Positions 35,533-47,916 of a stretch of DNA of 64,000 nt are shown here, piece after piece. Both the position numbers and the translations under genes were made by a program. Within the stretch, counting starts at the first letter, position 1; each line of letters opens with the position of its first letter. Source of the DNA: Vitis vinifera (lineage: Eukaryota > Streptophyta > Magnoliopsida > Vitales > Vitaceae); contig NC_081820.1 in NCBI RefSeq assembly GCF_030704535.1, forward strand, positions 1,679,001 to 1,743,000. The letters run 5' to 3'. The notes beneath the pieces were generated by a model. The model did not search any database. It was not told the DNA's origin and saw only the letters and a list, made by a program, of their open reading frames with translations.

Positions 35533-36925
35533 TCACATCGTGGTCCAACATGATGATGTTTTAGGGTCCCACAATGCCGGGAGCAAGAACTTCTTACCCT
35601 TTATCCCATGGGCATTGAAGCACCCACCATTGCTTGGGTTCACCCGAACCTTTCCTGTGTAACCCGGGAATGCCCCGCTCCCAAATATACCGTGGCAGAT
35701 GGTTGATGCCTCCTTCGGATCCGATTCAGGCCCATCATAAAACCCATCGTTATAGGGATTAGTCACAAGTCCAGCTAGTGCTGATGCAAATGAAATTACC
35801 ATGGAATCCGCACCCACATTTCCGTTTGGTGGTTGTAGGGTTACCCCCTGTGGCCCATAATCCGGCCGGTGGAACGGCCAGGCACATGACCCGGGACACT
35901 CCGTCTCAGGGTTCCCAACGATCATGTAAAGTTGATTTGATGGACCTGGATTTAAAAATATGGAATCAAAAACATAAAATGAAGACAAATCACTAGGAAT
36001 TACCATGGCCTTGTTCCATTATTTAACAAATAGTTCATATTATCGAAATATACTTTCTTTTTTTAATATCGAAAATATACCATCAATCAGGTAAAATCAT
36101 ACTATCGTGATCTCGTTTATTTATGATCTCGTTTATTTATACAATCGTTCAACAACCTAAATTTCATCTTACATATTCAATTGTTTGAATTTAGACTTTA
36201 GTACATAAATACCATTATAATACCTTAACATTTTCCTCGATAGATTCTTCCATTACTTGGCGATAATTATCAAAATATAATCTAGAATCATTCTAATTAA
36301 AAGGTTTTCAATTTATAGTAAGACAACTAATTTCTACGCCGGTCTCAAAGCATTCAAAAGTATTTCTAAGTCTCTCAAAATCACTCCTAAACGAGCTCTA
36401 TATATTAGAAATGTGAAGTTTTGGATTACCGATAACTCCATGTTCGGAGCATTTTCCCATGCACAACCCCTGCACCGTGACTTCCCTCGACGTGAAGACA
36501 ACAGCGACGGTGTTACTGTCGCCGTTGGTGGCCTTACTCACCAACCCTGAAAGAAAGTCTTTGGTGATAACTTTTCCGATCGAGTACGAGACGTCGGTGA
36601 CTTGCCTCACAACCCTAACACGGATCTTAGGCACCGTAAACAGCTTGTCATTAGCTGCAGACTGGTAGCTCTCCACCATTTGCCACCATTCTGACACCGG
36701 TGGCTCAAGGTTTGTGTTGAAGTTGTTGTTGAGGGACTTGATGAAGCTCCGGAGAACCGACTTTTGGATGCGGCCGAACCTGCCGTACCATATGAGGGAG
36801 AGGTTTACATTTCCGGTGAGGAGAAGACCGCCATGGAAGGAGAGCTGAGGATCAGAGGAGGCTGAAGGGAGTAGGAGGAGGAGGAGGAGGAGAAATGAGA
36901 TGGAAATTGGTGAAGAAGATGCCAT
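35533..36925 (-). CDS. EXORDIUM-like / PHI-1 family secreted protein
   Basis: Apoplastic protein of the EXORDIUM family, linked in Arabidopsis to brassinosteroid-promoted growth and carbon status; its biochemical activity is unknown. Exon 1 36925-36430 and exon 2 35945-35533 join in phase 1 across a 484-bp GT-AG intron to give 302 residues. An N-terminal signal peptide is clear (MASSSPISISFLLLLLLLLP). Family marks: YHGG-like SFHGGLLLTGNVNLSLIWYG, CMGKCSEHG, VGNPETECPGSCAWPFH, YGPQGVTLQPPNGNVGADSM, ASALAGLVTNPYNDGFYDG and NAHGIKGKKFLLPALWDPKTSSC. Oddity: most family members are single-exon as far as I know, and here the intron falls just before the conserved GNPE..CPG block. A further upstream in-frame ATG at 37033 exists; the inner one is chosen because it places the signal peptide at the N terminus. 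Confidence 0.88.
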
Positions 36926-37033
36926 TGTGAAAAGCAGCTTTCCACTCGTTTCATACTTGCATTTTGTATATGTTTGATACAATGTTGTAGTGTGGATTAG
37001 GGTTCCAAATAAGGGAAAATCAAGGTACACCAC

Positions 37034-39096
37034 AAAGGGCAGCTATTTTGGTGGTTGGTTCTTGGGAAAATCTCAAAGAAGTGGTCATGGGAGTTTGGAG
37101 ATTTTGGAGGTGAGGTTTGTGAGAAGCCCGTTTAGAGGGGAGTGGCGTTGGTTATTGACAGTTAATGAGGATTTTTCGATTATTATTTTTGACCTCTTTA
37201 TGACCTATGATCATTATAGTGGCTTAATTATCAGTTGATTTTTGACAAATAAGACTTCAAACAAAGTCTGAAAAAAATATATGCTCACAAAATGATATTG
37301 TATTGTTAAAAGTTAGTGCCTTCAAACTAATCAAGGTAGTTTAGTTGGTTAAAAATAAATAAATACAAAATTGCATCCTTGGATCCCTTATAATTAATTA
37401 AATTACAACTTCTTGCTTTGAATCCAAGAGTTTGTTCAACATTGTGATTTAAAAAGCAATATTTTATTTTAAAAAACAAAAACATTTTCTTTAAAAAATT
37501 TATCGCACCATTATATTCTAAAAACAAAGTAAAACAAAAATAGATTTTAAAGAACAAATAAAAGTTGTTTTTACCTAAATTTTTTTCCATTTGTTCTCCC
37601 GAAACCATTCTCCGTTTCACTTTATTTTATTTCATTTCATTTCATTTTTAAAAGCAGTTTCAGATGATAAACTGCTAAATAATGCTATAATTATTTTAAA
37701 AATAGTAATTTATTTTTAGGATTAATTCCATTCGCAACCAATGAGATTTGATATAAATACACATAAATGATTTAAATTTAGTTCCTTAATACCTTAATAA
37801 AAGTATTATATGTATAAAATTAATTTCAAAAGATTTTAGTTATGTGTGTTTACTAATGCTCTAAAAAATATATTTTCTAAACAAAATACATTTATAAAGT
37901 ATTACCAACAAAATTTAAAATCAATAGTAGTTTAATAAATTTTCATTAAACCTAGGGAGTATGAGTGAAATTAACCCTTATTTTTAAGACATAGTGCCAA
38001 ATGTTCTCTAAGTTTCAAAAATCCAGTGATCCAAAAAATCAAGGCAATCATAGACCCTGCTATTCTCTTTAAGGGTTCGTTTGAACAAAAACAAAAATAA
38101 AAATAAAAATGGATTATAATTTTACATAAAAGAGAGGAATCCAAACCCTAACATCAATGTATTGTGGTTTCCATCACAATACATTTTTAATCTCTATTCC
38201 CATTTTTCCTATGTTAAAATAAAATTGATTTCCAATTCTCAAGGCCCTATTCATAGTTCCAAACATGCTCTAAATGGCATGGCATGGTTTGGCTTGGATT
38301 GGATTGTGTTTCAGAGACAACCCTAGAGACACCATGGCCGTTGCTTCAAACCATCATTGGCCAACCTAAAATAGCCTCATGGAGGGTTTGGTGCAAAATG
38401 ACCCGAAAGGAATGGTTGACGTAAATTTGAAGCTATAGATTCAACTGCAGGCCTGATGCTGCACAATCCCCTGATTCAAGAGAAATCGAAAAACCCAAAA
38501 ACAAATGACCAAGCAGCTGCAGAGATGCAACTAGTACTAGACCACAATACCAGCAACTATAGTCATTGAAGTTAAGAGGGGCATGGGCATGCAGGCAACA
38601 TGCTGCAGAGAGGCCTGTTTCAAAGAAAACCAATATCAAAGATACTACCAGACCACAAGACCAGCAATCAGGCATGGTCTTTGCACCGCTGCATTGCTGT
38701 AATAAGGGTTTTGGAGCTGTTCTATCTAGGAGTATGGTGTGTTTTCCTTCACTCAATCCATAGCCACAGTATTCAAATATGCAAAAGATGAAATGGAGAA
38801 GGAGAAGCGGTTAGTCTTCAACATACATTCTTGTTAAGCTAAGAATCAAGTTTGGAATAAACCAAAGATGGCATCATAACAAACTATTTGTTTCAAGTGA
38901 GATCAAACCGTCTTTTTTTACACCAGAAAAAAATGATACATCCTAATGAGTTTTATTGGTGAAGAGAAACTTATACAAACAGAGACAGATCCAAATCACC
39001 CTTCAACTAAGAACGAAAAAGTTATTGCAGTGGGAGATTATTTCATGGTTTCTAGCTAGGAGTTAATAGAGATAAAGGGGAAGAGAAAAGAACATA
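37034..39096. other. Intergenic DNA between EXORDIUM-like and MCC1-like genes
   Basis: No supported gene. 37250-38260 is AT-rich. At 38530-38670 an ACTAGACCACAATACCAGCA block recurs as ACCAGACCACAAGACCAGCA about 110 bases later, an old duplication. The minus frame 38433-38756 has no recognised family. Part of the right side is probably 3' UTR of the acetyltransferase gene. Confidence 0.5.
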
Positions 39097-40902
39097 CTAA
39101 ACACACTCACACCCACTACCCTCGGGTGTGAGGACTCTCTTCGATTGTGTTGTCCTCATAAGGCCCCAACTTTCTTTACATTTGGACCATTTTGGCGATT
39201 TATCGTCATTCTTCCATAGCCTTGCAGCCACTGACTTAAGCCCGTTCCTCATGCATGTCACAACAACCGTGACAAGCTCTCTGCAGGATAAAACAATTGT
39301 TAGAAATAAAACCAGTCACTAAATGCTTGGATAAGCAAACAGGAAGATTCTACAAATACATGGGGGTAGGACTTGAACTCAAGACCTCTAGTTAACCAGC
39401 TCTACTACTATGTTGAGTTTTCCTAAAAACCTGAGCTGTTAGGATTTGGACTCACAGCGTACATCATGCTTTAACAAAACCATCTTATTGGTGAATTAAG
39501 GAATTGGTATAGCTATATTTTGTGAGAGTTGATACTAAAATTGCATCTTTCTTGACCTTTCGAGGATTTATATCAGGAGTCAAGCCGAAGTGTCACTAAA
39601 CACTGCACCATCTTCCTTGCCATTTGTTTTATTTTCACATTAATAACAGAGCAGAAACTATTCTCCACCAAACCACAGGATATAACCGTGTAAACTCAAG
39701 GAAAAGGATGTTTTTGTACTTACAATGGTGAGCATGGAGATCGACCGCCATTTACATAGTAAACGAATAAGTATGAATCATAATGCTGACCATTGATGAA
39801 GTAAAAATCATGCAGCCTTCGCACACACTTGAATAACATTTTCTTATAAAAATGAATGGCAGGATTGTTGTAACTAATAACGTGCAAATAAACTCCTCGG
39901 CATGTAGGAATACTTGAAGCATATTTGATAACCTCCCGAATAAGTGTAGAAGCTGCAATCCAACTCCAAATTTGTAATAATATCACAGACATTTCAAGAC
40001 ATGTCAACAGATAAAGATCATCTCACCTATGCCAAGATTTCTGTAAGTTTCCTCTACTCCCAGTGTCAGAATGTAGACTAGAGTTTGACCAGATTTTGAT
40101 GAGTCACATTGGAGCATATCCCCTATCTTCAAAGCCAACAACAGTTAGACAAATTAAAAGAACTCAACAAACACAAACTATTTGTACCTTTTATTCTTTC
40201 AAATAAAAGAAAATCTAGAATGAGAAATGGAATCTCCAGAGTCATCCTGTCTATTCTACATGGACTCACAAATAAAAATGGACCAATGGTGCTACTCTAG
40301 AAGTTCAAATGATCAAAGAATGCTCAGCCTAGTTTTATCAATGAAAGTTTAGACAGTGAAGATGGGAATCATAAGTAAAGGTCAAGTTCAGATGGCTAAA
40401 ATTACACAAACAATATAAGTTTGGCATCAGTGATCTACTTAGTTTGGGTATAATTTGTGGTAGGTTAAAACATGATTTACCCATCAGTAGTGCTTGAGAA
40501 CCCACACAATTAATTAAGAGTGTTGGATGCAAGTCATATTGTGCTCCTCACAGAAGGCTCACCTCACTTTCATTTGCTAGAACAAGCCGTGCTGTAACAA
40601 ATCCAATAATTTCATCACTTTCACCATTAGAACGATTGCGGTCAACAGCTCCCCAAGACACAATATCCCGTCCATTGACAACATTTTGGAAGAACTCAGA
40701 TTCATATCTGGAAAAGTTTATGCTTTTTTTGTGAATGAAGCAACTACATCGTCTTATAGCTGATAACTCACAAGTATCAGATGAGATCATCTAACCTGAT
40801 AGGAAACACATCGCCATGGATTTGCTCAAGAACATCCAGATCAGAGGGCCGTATGGGCCTGTAAGATATGATTGGCCGATGGGAGATCTTCAGGTCTACC
40901 AT
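39097..40902 (-). CDS. MCC1: GNAT acetyltransferase, MCC1 / NAA60-like
   Basis: GNAT-fold acetyltransferase related to Arabidopsis MCC1 (a histone acetyltransferase affecting meiotic crossovers) and animal NAA60 (N-terminal acetyltransferase of Golgi-facing proteins). Five coding exons join in frame: 40902-40796, 40707-40563, 40126-40027, 39952-39724, 39280-39097, giving 254 residues. Marks: start MVDLKISHRPIISYRPIRPS, DLDVLEQIHGDVFPIRYE, EIIGFVTARLV, the acetyl-CoA motif YRNLGIA (R-x-x-G-x-A) after YILTLGVEE, YLHVISYNNPAIHFY.K and VYYVNGGRSP. The orthology is a family-level call; which substrate it acetylates cannot be told from sequence. Non-coding 5' exons lie at about 46940-46891 and 41906-41836, so transcription starts some 6 kb upstream of the ATG. 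Confidence 0.88.
39355..39460 (-). mobile_element. tRNA-like SINE relic in last intron of MCC1-like gene
   Basis: Read on the minus strand it has TAGAGCTGGTTAACTAG and, after it, GTCTTGAGTTCAAGTCC, which resemble degenerate pol III A and B boxes. No poly-A tail or target duplication could be fixed. Confidence 0.3.
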
Positions 40903-41956
40903 CGAAAATTGTGTCATTAATCTCCAGCAAAGATTTTATGTATTTGAAGAACCTGTACAGGCCCTTCTCCTTCCATTTATGCCACATCACCAACAAAGGC
41001 CATGCAGTGCTTTTTTGAGAGGAGAGCCATGCAGCACTTGCTTGACACTAGTAAAAAAATTTACTTCTCATTAATTTCTAGTGATTATAAACCACAATGC
41101 CCATATACAAAAACATGCATGCAGACATATATAGAGGACCCACATAAAAGTCTGCTAAAAGAATTATAAAAAGTAGTAGAGATAACAGGTTTCATGAGTC
41201 CTAACAGCCCTAATGCATTTTACAGATGCATTGAGTTCTAGCAAGAATCTGCCAGAGAAGGCCTTTATTAGAATATGAAAAGAAGGAAAAACAACAGTAG
41301 CCCAACATTTTTGGACCTTTTTTTCTAATTTCATTATTTGGCCAACAGTTTAATATTTTCAGAAATGCACTGGTGCCGCTTCAAATTCAAATGCCAACCC
41401 AACTGTGCTTTTTGCAATCACTCACACATAATGATTATGCCAACTCAAGAGTAATTACTTGAAATAGTATTCAGATCACTTATGCTCTTTTGGTGGTTGG
41501 GACCTAAAGGCAGAAAAGAACCTTTCAAAGCAACAAGATTTCAAAAGCAACAATTTATAGGGTTCCATATTCTCTTTTTTTTTTTTCTTGATCTTATTGG
41601 AAACTATATCAAACATGAATTTCTTCCATAATTTCTAGCAAACATGGCACAAGTTGCATATTTAACATTGCTAGCAACATGGAACTAGAAATATAGAGCA
41701 CCAAGGATTGTTACTTTTCCAAGGCCATGTCCTGCAAGTATATACCACGTTATAGTGATTGCAAGGCCATCATTTTCATTAAATATGTCAGGATATGCAG
41801 AGTAGAGATGCAACCTTCTATTTAGAAAGTATTACCTTAGTAGACTCTCTCCTTGACAACCAATGGCACAAATCAAATCACTAAGTCTTCAGAAATCGTT
41901 CTCCACCTGCAGACTCCAGTAGTCAAGCTGATTAGTAATTTCACCAATAGCCAAAC

Positions 41957-41980
41957 ACTTTTTTTTTTTTTTGATAAATA
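41957..41980 (-). mobile_element. Extremely 5'-truncated SINE insertion
   Basis: Only a poly-T run and GATAAATA lie between two perfect copies of CCAATAGCCAAAC (41944-41956 and 41981-41993). The duplicate plus the TTATCAAAA-type tail on the minus strand match the tail of the SINE at 45951-46079, so this looks like a retroposed tail with its target duplication. Confidence 0.6.
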
Positions 41981-43479
41981 CCAATAGCCAAACTTTTAAG
42001 TAAAACAGATGTAACAATAAGCAATAATTTTGAGTATGACATAGTTTCATCAGTGTGAATAATTTGTTTAATGTACATAATAGTTAACACAACTGCAAAG
42101 CAACATCATTAGAATTTGGGCGCATTTAAGACAAAAATACTCCCTGAGTCCTATAAAATAATGGTTCATTTCTAGATCCAAAGGACTTGAGCTCCTAATG
42201 ATCTCCATTAACTGTGATTCAAATTGCCCTTCCACACATCTAATCAGTTGTCTAAGCAAAAGCCTTCAATCAAGAGTGACCAAATATAAACAGAAGCAAC
42301 CTGCTCTCCCACAGCAGTCAATTGCATTCACTGTATGTGCATGCTCCATCTTCATATAAGCAGCTCAAAATTAGCTTCAAGATCATTTGCATATTATTAC
42401 ATCTCCCCATATTTTGTACATTCTATCTCATGTGCAATGCAATCCTAGTGCATTTAGTTAATGAGAAGTTTACAGTAAAGTTCATTAGTGTTATAATACT
42501 GTTGAAAATACATACATTGTCACTTAAATAAAAAATAAGACAGGATTAAACTACTCATCTGTGAAATCTGGCTTAAGATAAGGGGTTAGTATTGGGACAT
42601 GGAGTGTTTCATGTTTGATATCATGTTACAAAAAGATTGAGCTACTAGTCTACAAAGCTCTTCTAAACCTTTCTTTATGTAGCATGTCAAAAGGGTAGGC
42701 CCTTGATCCACCACCACAAAAGCTAGAAATACAGACCATGTGAAAATCTATAATTCATTGAGAAAAAAACAATTTAAATAACCATGCAATGGAAATGGCT
42801 CAGGACAGAGTCAGCCAACAAGTAGGACACAAAAAATGGTTGGACATCTTTCCGCCATTCTTAGACATCATGAATTATAGGATAACAAAACCCAGTTTTC
42901 TTTCCTGAAGTATCACATCCGTTACAATCTGGGATGAGCACACCCTTGGAGTGCAATGAGGATCTTTTAGATGTATGAAAGGTTGTTGGGAGAACAAGAT
43001 TGGATTTGAGGCCAATAGCCCTGGAACACCTTTTTTTTTTTTTTTTTCCTTTCATTTAACAGACAATATTATTGAAGAAAAAAGACTATCCCAAACTAAA
43101 TGTGAACTATGGAACACAGCAACCAGATTTGAGGACTAAAAACCCAAAGCAATGTAGGTTATATAAGATCCTTCAACTTGGACTCTGACAGCTCAGAGAT
43201 TATGAAAGCATGATGCTCCCAAAAGAAATTTAAAATAAAGGTAAAAAGGTAAATAATAATAAAGAGCAATCTTCCATGCCTTGCAATGTCAGCCCAAGAC
43301 ATTATTATGTTACCAACTTCAAAGAGGTGAGACAAGGAAAGAAGCACCCTGACCCAGTACTCGTCAGGTAAGGAAAAATCAAAGGAAAAGCACAGAGACT
43401 ACCGAGCAATGTACGAGCAGATTGTTCACCAACTCAATATCCAGTCTTCACATAGCATCCCTTCAGAAATCTCCAGCTC

Positions 43480-44520
43480 CTACTAATCAAATGAAAAAAA
43501 AAATCTAGGAGGGGAAGCGGTTAGGTGTGGTATGGTGTGTGAACAAAAGATTGGATTGGATTTGAGAAGCCCCTTTACAAGGGATTGAAGGACCCCTCCC
43601 AAAATGATTTTTCTTGCAAAGCACTTCCTAACTAAGGAATCAATATTAAGGAAAGAAAATTCAAGGAAAGATTCATTTCCACTTCTTCCTACACCAAGCA
43701 GCATTTGGATAAGGAACACGACTCCATAGCCTCATTCCCTCTTCTAAATTTTGTTCAATCACCCAAAGCCTAACTAAGCAAATTCATCAAATTGATCAAA
43801 CACACAACTTGAATTCTATTTTCTCAAAATGATTTGCCACAAAGCACCTCCCACTTTAGGAAACAACTTTAGGGGAAAAAAAATCAACAAAAGACGTACT
43901 CCAACTTCTATTCTACATCAAGCACTATACTGTTAAGGAAAATGGCAGCTTGGCCCCATTCCTCTTTTTTCTTTCTTCAATCACACAGATCTCAGCTGGC
44001 CATGGTAGCAAATTGTTCAAAGCCACAACTAAAAATCCTACATCCTTAAAAAGATAAGAAGCTTAATATATATTAAACATTCTTCTAAAAAGTATCTTCT
44101 TCTTCTTCTTCTTTCTTCCATCACATGAATCCCAACTATGATATCAAATTGATCAAACTCATGAATTAAATATCCTTCATCCTAAAAGGAAAATGAAAGT
44201 CTGATGAAAATTGGACATAACAACTATTTTTTCTCCTTTTTAGCAGGTAATCTTAACCACAACAACAATCTTCTTGTTTCTTCAATCACACAAATCCCAA
44301 CTTATGATAATATCAAATTAATCATACCTGCAACTTAAAAATCCTAAATTCTATAAATAAAAATAAAAATATGCCCGATAAAAATAAAGATAACAACCAT
44401 CCTCTTCTTTCTTTCTTCATTCACACAATCCCAAGCGAGTATGATATCAAACTGATCAAACCTACAACTTAAATATCCTGTCTCCCAAAAAAATAATAAG
44501 CCTATTAAAAATTGAGCAAC
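43480..44520. repeat. Degenerate tandem repeat block 1 in UTR intron
   Basis: Units with TTCTTCAATCACACAAATCC, ATGATATCAAATTGATCAAA and CAACTTAAAAATCCT recur at about 43747, 43975, 44118, 44280 and 44415. In the left part a longer unit with CAAAATGATTT..CAAAGCAC...CTTCTTCCTACA.CAAGCA occurs twice (43600 and 43836). Confidence 0.65.
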
Positions 44521-44639
44521 ACAACCACAAATGCTTACATGTAAAAAAACACTCTCTATGCACCGAAGAGGGAACTTGAGAGCAATTATACCATCTCAAT
44601 TTCTTGTGGCCATAGTCTATTGATCCTACCCTTACTCTT

Positions 44640-46860
44640 AAAATCAACAATACCATACAGAAACTTCAAATCCCAATTGAACTTGGAGTTTCTTGCAAGA
44701 GTTCAAGAGAGCTAAAATTCAAACATTACAATGGAAAAAAAAAACCATTGATGACAATCAATAAATAATAAAACCGAGAAAAATGAATCGCCATACCAAA
44801 TTCATAAAGTTTAACTATCAAATCCAATTTCCTTATTGAAAATCCTTGCAGGTACCAAAAAAAATTCAGTTCATTTGCAGTAAATAATAATAAATTTTTT
44901 TCCAAAAAAAAAAGGACAGACCCAGATAACAGAGCTATCATATCAGCTCAATTTCCTATGATTATAACCAATTAACATATCCATATTTTTAAAATCATCA
45001 ATGCAAAAGACACTTCAAATCCCAATTGAACTTGTAGGTGCTTGCAAGACTTAGGGAGAGCTAAAACACAAAGAAAGGAATTATTAATAAAAAAACATTG
45101 GTCAACATGAACTGTTCACACATCAAACTAAGAAAATTTCAAACTAACATATCCAAGTTCCTTACAGGAAACTGATTTGAATTCATCAAATTTCAATTCA
45201 TTTTCAGTGCCAAAAAAAAGGACCCAAATGGCATGAGCTATTATACCATGTCAGTTACTTATGGCCATACACCCATATTCTTTAAATCACAATACCACAC
45301 AATCACTTCAAATCAACTTGCAGTTTTCTGCCACACTGAAATGAAGCTAAAATTCAAACAAAAACATCGATTTTTTGAGATTTTCAATTCAAGAAAAAAA
45401 AACAATCATTGATCATGATCAAAATACTAAAAATCCAGCCCACCAAATCCAAGTCCCTTGCACAAAATCCCTATGGATAACATCAAATTCAATTCATTTC
45501 AGTGAAAAAAAAGGTGCTCAAGATGTAATGAGCTATTATACGATCTCAATGTCCTATGGTTGTACCCATTTGACCATACCCATATTCTTAAAATAGACAA
45601 TACCACACACTCACTTTGAATTCTTGCCAGGGTGAAGATGATCTAAAATTCTAAAGAAAAGAAAAAAAAACACATTGAGATTAGCAGTTCTCAACCCAAG
45701 GAAAAACAATCATTGGTCCAGATCAAAGCAATAAAAATCCAAACTATCAAATCCAAGTTTCATACAGAAAACCCATGTGGACAACACCAAATTCAATTTG
45801 CTTTCAGTAAAGAAAAACACAGACCCAGGTGACATGAGCTATTACATCATCTCAATTGCTTATGGTCATACCCCTATCCTTAAAATCAACAATACCACAC
45901 ACCCACTTAAAATCAACTTGTAGTTTCCAGCGTAGTGAGAAAGAGCTAAATTTTTTTTTTTTTTTTTTGATAACCATGGATGTCTGGACCAGCTTACGCG
46001 CACCGACTAATCCCACGGGGCCCTGAAGTTAACGGGTAAACCTCTAGTGGCCCTAAGGGGACCCTAAGGGGACTCGAACGAGCTAAAATTCAAACAAACA
46101 CATTGAGATTTCTAGGAGTATCAATTCAAGTGGACACAATCATTGGTCATAATTAAAGCAATGGAAATCCAGCCTATCAAGTCCAAGTCCCTTGTACAAA
46201 ACCCAGTGGATAACATCAAATTCAATTCATTTTCACTGAAAAATAAAATAAAATAAATAAATAAATAAAACCAAACCCAGATAAAGAGGTATCATACCAT
46301 TTCAGTTTCTTTCGCCCCCACTCATCTTCTTAAAATCAACAACACCATACTCCCACTTCAAATTCTTGTCAGATTGAAAAGAAGCTAAAATTTCAAACAA
46401 AAACCCATTGAAATTTCTAGGAGTTTTCAATTCAAGACAAAACGATCATTGACCATGATCAAAGTAATAGAAATCCAGCCTTCAAATCCAAGTCCCTTGT
46501 ACAAAACCCATGTGGGTAACACCAAATTCAATTCATTTTCAGTGAAAAAGAAACACGCAAACCCAGATAAATGAGCTATTATACCATCTCAGTTTCATTT
46601 CTATGGCCATACCCATATTCCTAAAATCAAAAAACACCACACTCCCACTTCAAATTCTTGCCGGACTGAGAAAGAGCTAAAATTTCAACCAAACCCATTG
46701 AAATTTGTAGGAGTTCCCAATCCAACAAGAAACAAGCATTGATCATGATCAACGCAATGAAAATCCAAACTCTCAAATCCAAGTCCCTTACACAAAACCC
46801 ATGTGAGTGCATCAAATTCAATTCATTCGCAGTGAAAAAATCACAAACCCAGGTGAGATC
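44640..46860. repeat. Degenerate tandem repeat block 2 in UTR intron, about 290-bp unit
   Basis: Seven units can be followed by the marker AAAATCAACAATACCACAC at about 44640, 44990, 45286, 45591, 45881, 46331 and 46623. Each is followed by GAAAGAGCTAAAATTC, ATTCAAGA..AAACAATCATTG, AAATCCAAGTCCCTT..CA and AATTCAATTCATTTTCAGTG. The one long gap (45881 to 46331) is explained by the SINE insertion. The repeat ends next to the first UTR exon. Confidence 0.8.
45951..46079 (-). mobile_element. tRNA-derived SINE, truncated at the B box
   Basis: On the minus strand it begins GTTCGAGTCCCC (a pol III B box), has GGGATTAGTCGGTGCGCG and GTCCAGACATCC, and ends GGTTATC plus an 18-base poly-A. It is flanked by GAGCTAAA at 45943-45950 and 46080-46087, a target duplication. 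It sits inside one unit of the tandem repeat, so it is younger than the array. Confidence 0.75.
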
Positions 46861-46960
46861 TCACTACTGAAATTGAATTGAGAGCCTTACCTAAATTATA
46901 CGCCAGAAATGTGGAGTCGGAGATCGAAATTTCCAGATTTTGAGAGAGAGATGTAGGTAT

Positions 46961-47796
46961 TTGTTCGGTTGTTGGAATGGAAAATCAGAATCAAATAAAT
47001 GCTTTTCGTGTTAAAGGAGTCTTTCCATCAGATCAGGTAGACAAAACGCCACTTTTAAGCCTCTGCTCGGAATTAAAATAAGAAAAATAATTTGAACTTT
47101 TTTTTTTTTTTTTAACATTTTATATTGCCTTTGACGATAAGAAAATGTTTTAAATATTTAAAAATGGAGTTTTATTCCATTTTTTATCATTTTCTATGGA
47201 TTTTATTCTAATATCGCTTGTTATTACCAAAAATAAATTTTGTGTATATTTAAAAATATAAAATATGAAAAAAAAATTAATTATATTTCAATTGTTTTTA
47301 TTTTTATAGGTAAAAAAAGACAGTTTCAATAATTAGATAAAAAAAAACTAGGGAAAATATTTTTTTATAAAAAAAGAAACAAACTCTTAACAATTGGAAT
47401 TTAATTTCAAACTAATTTTGCAAAAATTATTTTAAATAGATTTTCAAACCCATTACCCATTTAATCTTAAGAATGTTTCTATGAATTAGATTATAAAAAA
47501 TAAAAGAGTAATATGAACATTAAAACAAAATTGAATTAATTTTAAGGGAAAAAAATCATTGGGTTTGGTTTTATTTTGTTTAATAAATCTAAGTCAAATT
47601 ACTTCTTTTTTATTTTAGTATGATTCAATTTGAAATAACAACACAAAAAAAAATTATTTTTTTTTTGTTAATTTAAACCAAAGTGAAAATAAAAATAAAA
47701 ATAAAAACATTATTGGACATTGAATTACAAAAACTCAAATAGTATTATTATTACAAATTACCTAAATAGTCATTCTTATAGCTGATATCATACTAA
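46961..47796. other. Promoter region of MCC1-like gene and AT-rich intergenic DNA
   Basis: No gene seen. Poly-A/T rich from 47090. Confidence 0.5.
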
Positions 47797-47916
47797 GAGT
47801 CTGTTTGACAGTAATTTTCACAAGTGTTTCAAGTATTTCTAATACTTGAAAAATAAAAATTTTTAACGTATTAGAAATATAAAAAATACTTCCCAAAATT
47901 ATTGTCAAACACACTC
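47797..47916. mobile_element. Tourist-like foldback MITE
   Basis: A 120-bp element with long inverted ends: left GAGTCTGTTTGACAGTAATT, right (inverted) GAGTGTGTTTGACAATAATT. The inverted match continues inward through TATTTCTAATAC, so nearly the whole element can fold on itself. It is flanked by TAA (47794-47796 and 47917-47919), the target duplication typical of PIF/Harbinger (Tourist) elements. Confidence 0.8.

Larger units (their letters stand above)
40903..46960 (-). other. 5' UTR exons and long UTR intron of MCC1-like gene
   Basis: Minus strand: TTTAG|GTAAGG donor at 46891/46890; acceptor GCAG before 41906; a 71-nt exon 41906-41836 ending TAAG|GTAATA; and a possible acceptor TACAG before 40952 leading to the start-codon exon. 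The first intron is then about 5.0 kb (46890-41907). These non-coding exons are inferred from splice signals only. Confidence 0.55.

Noticed and set aside
36926..37033. Upstream in-frame ATG of the EXORDIUM-like gene
   Set aside because: It would bury the hydrophobic signal peptide 36 residues inside the protein; the ATG at 36925 is preferred.
38433..38756. 107-codon minus-strand frame
   Set aside because: Lies in a duplicated intergenic tract with no family resemblance.
39355..39460. Possible tRNA gene
   Set aside because: Box-like sequences are degenerate and no cloverleaf could be drawn; a SINE relic fits better. No true tRNA or rRNA gene was seen in the window.
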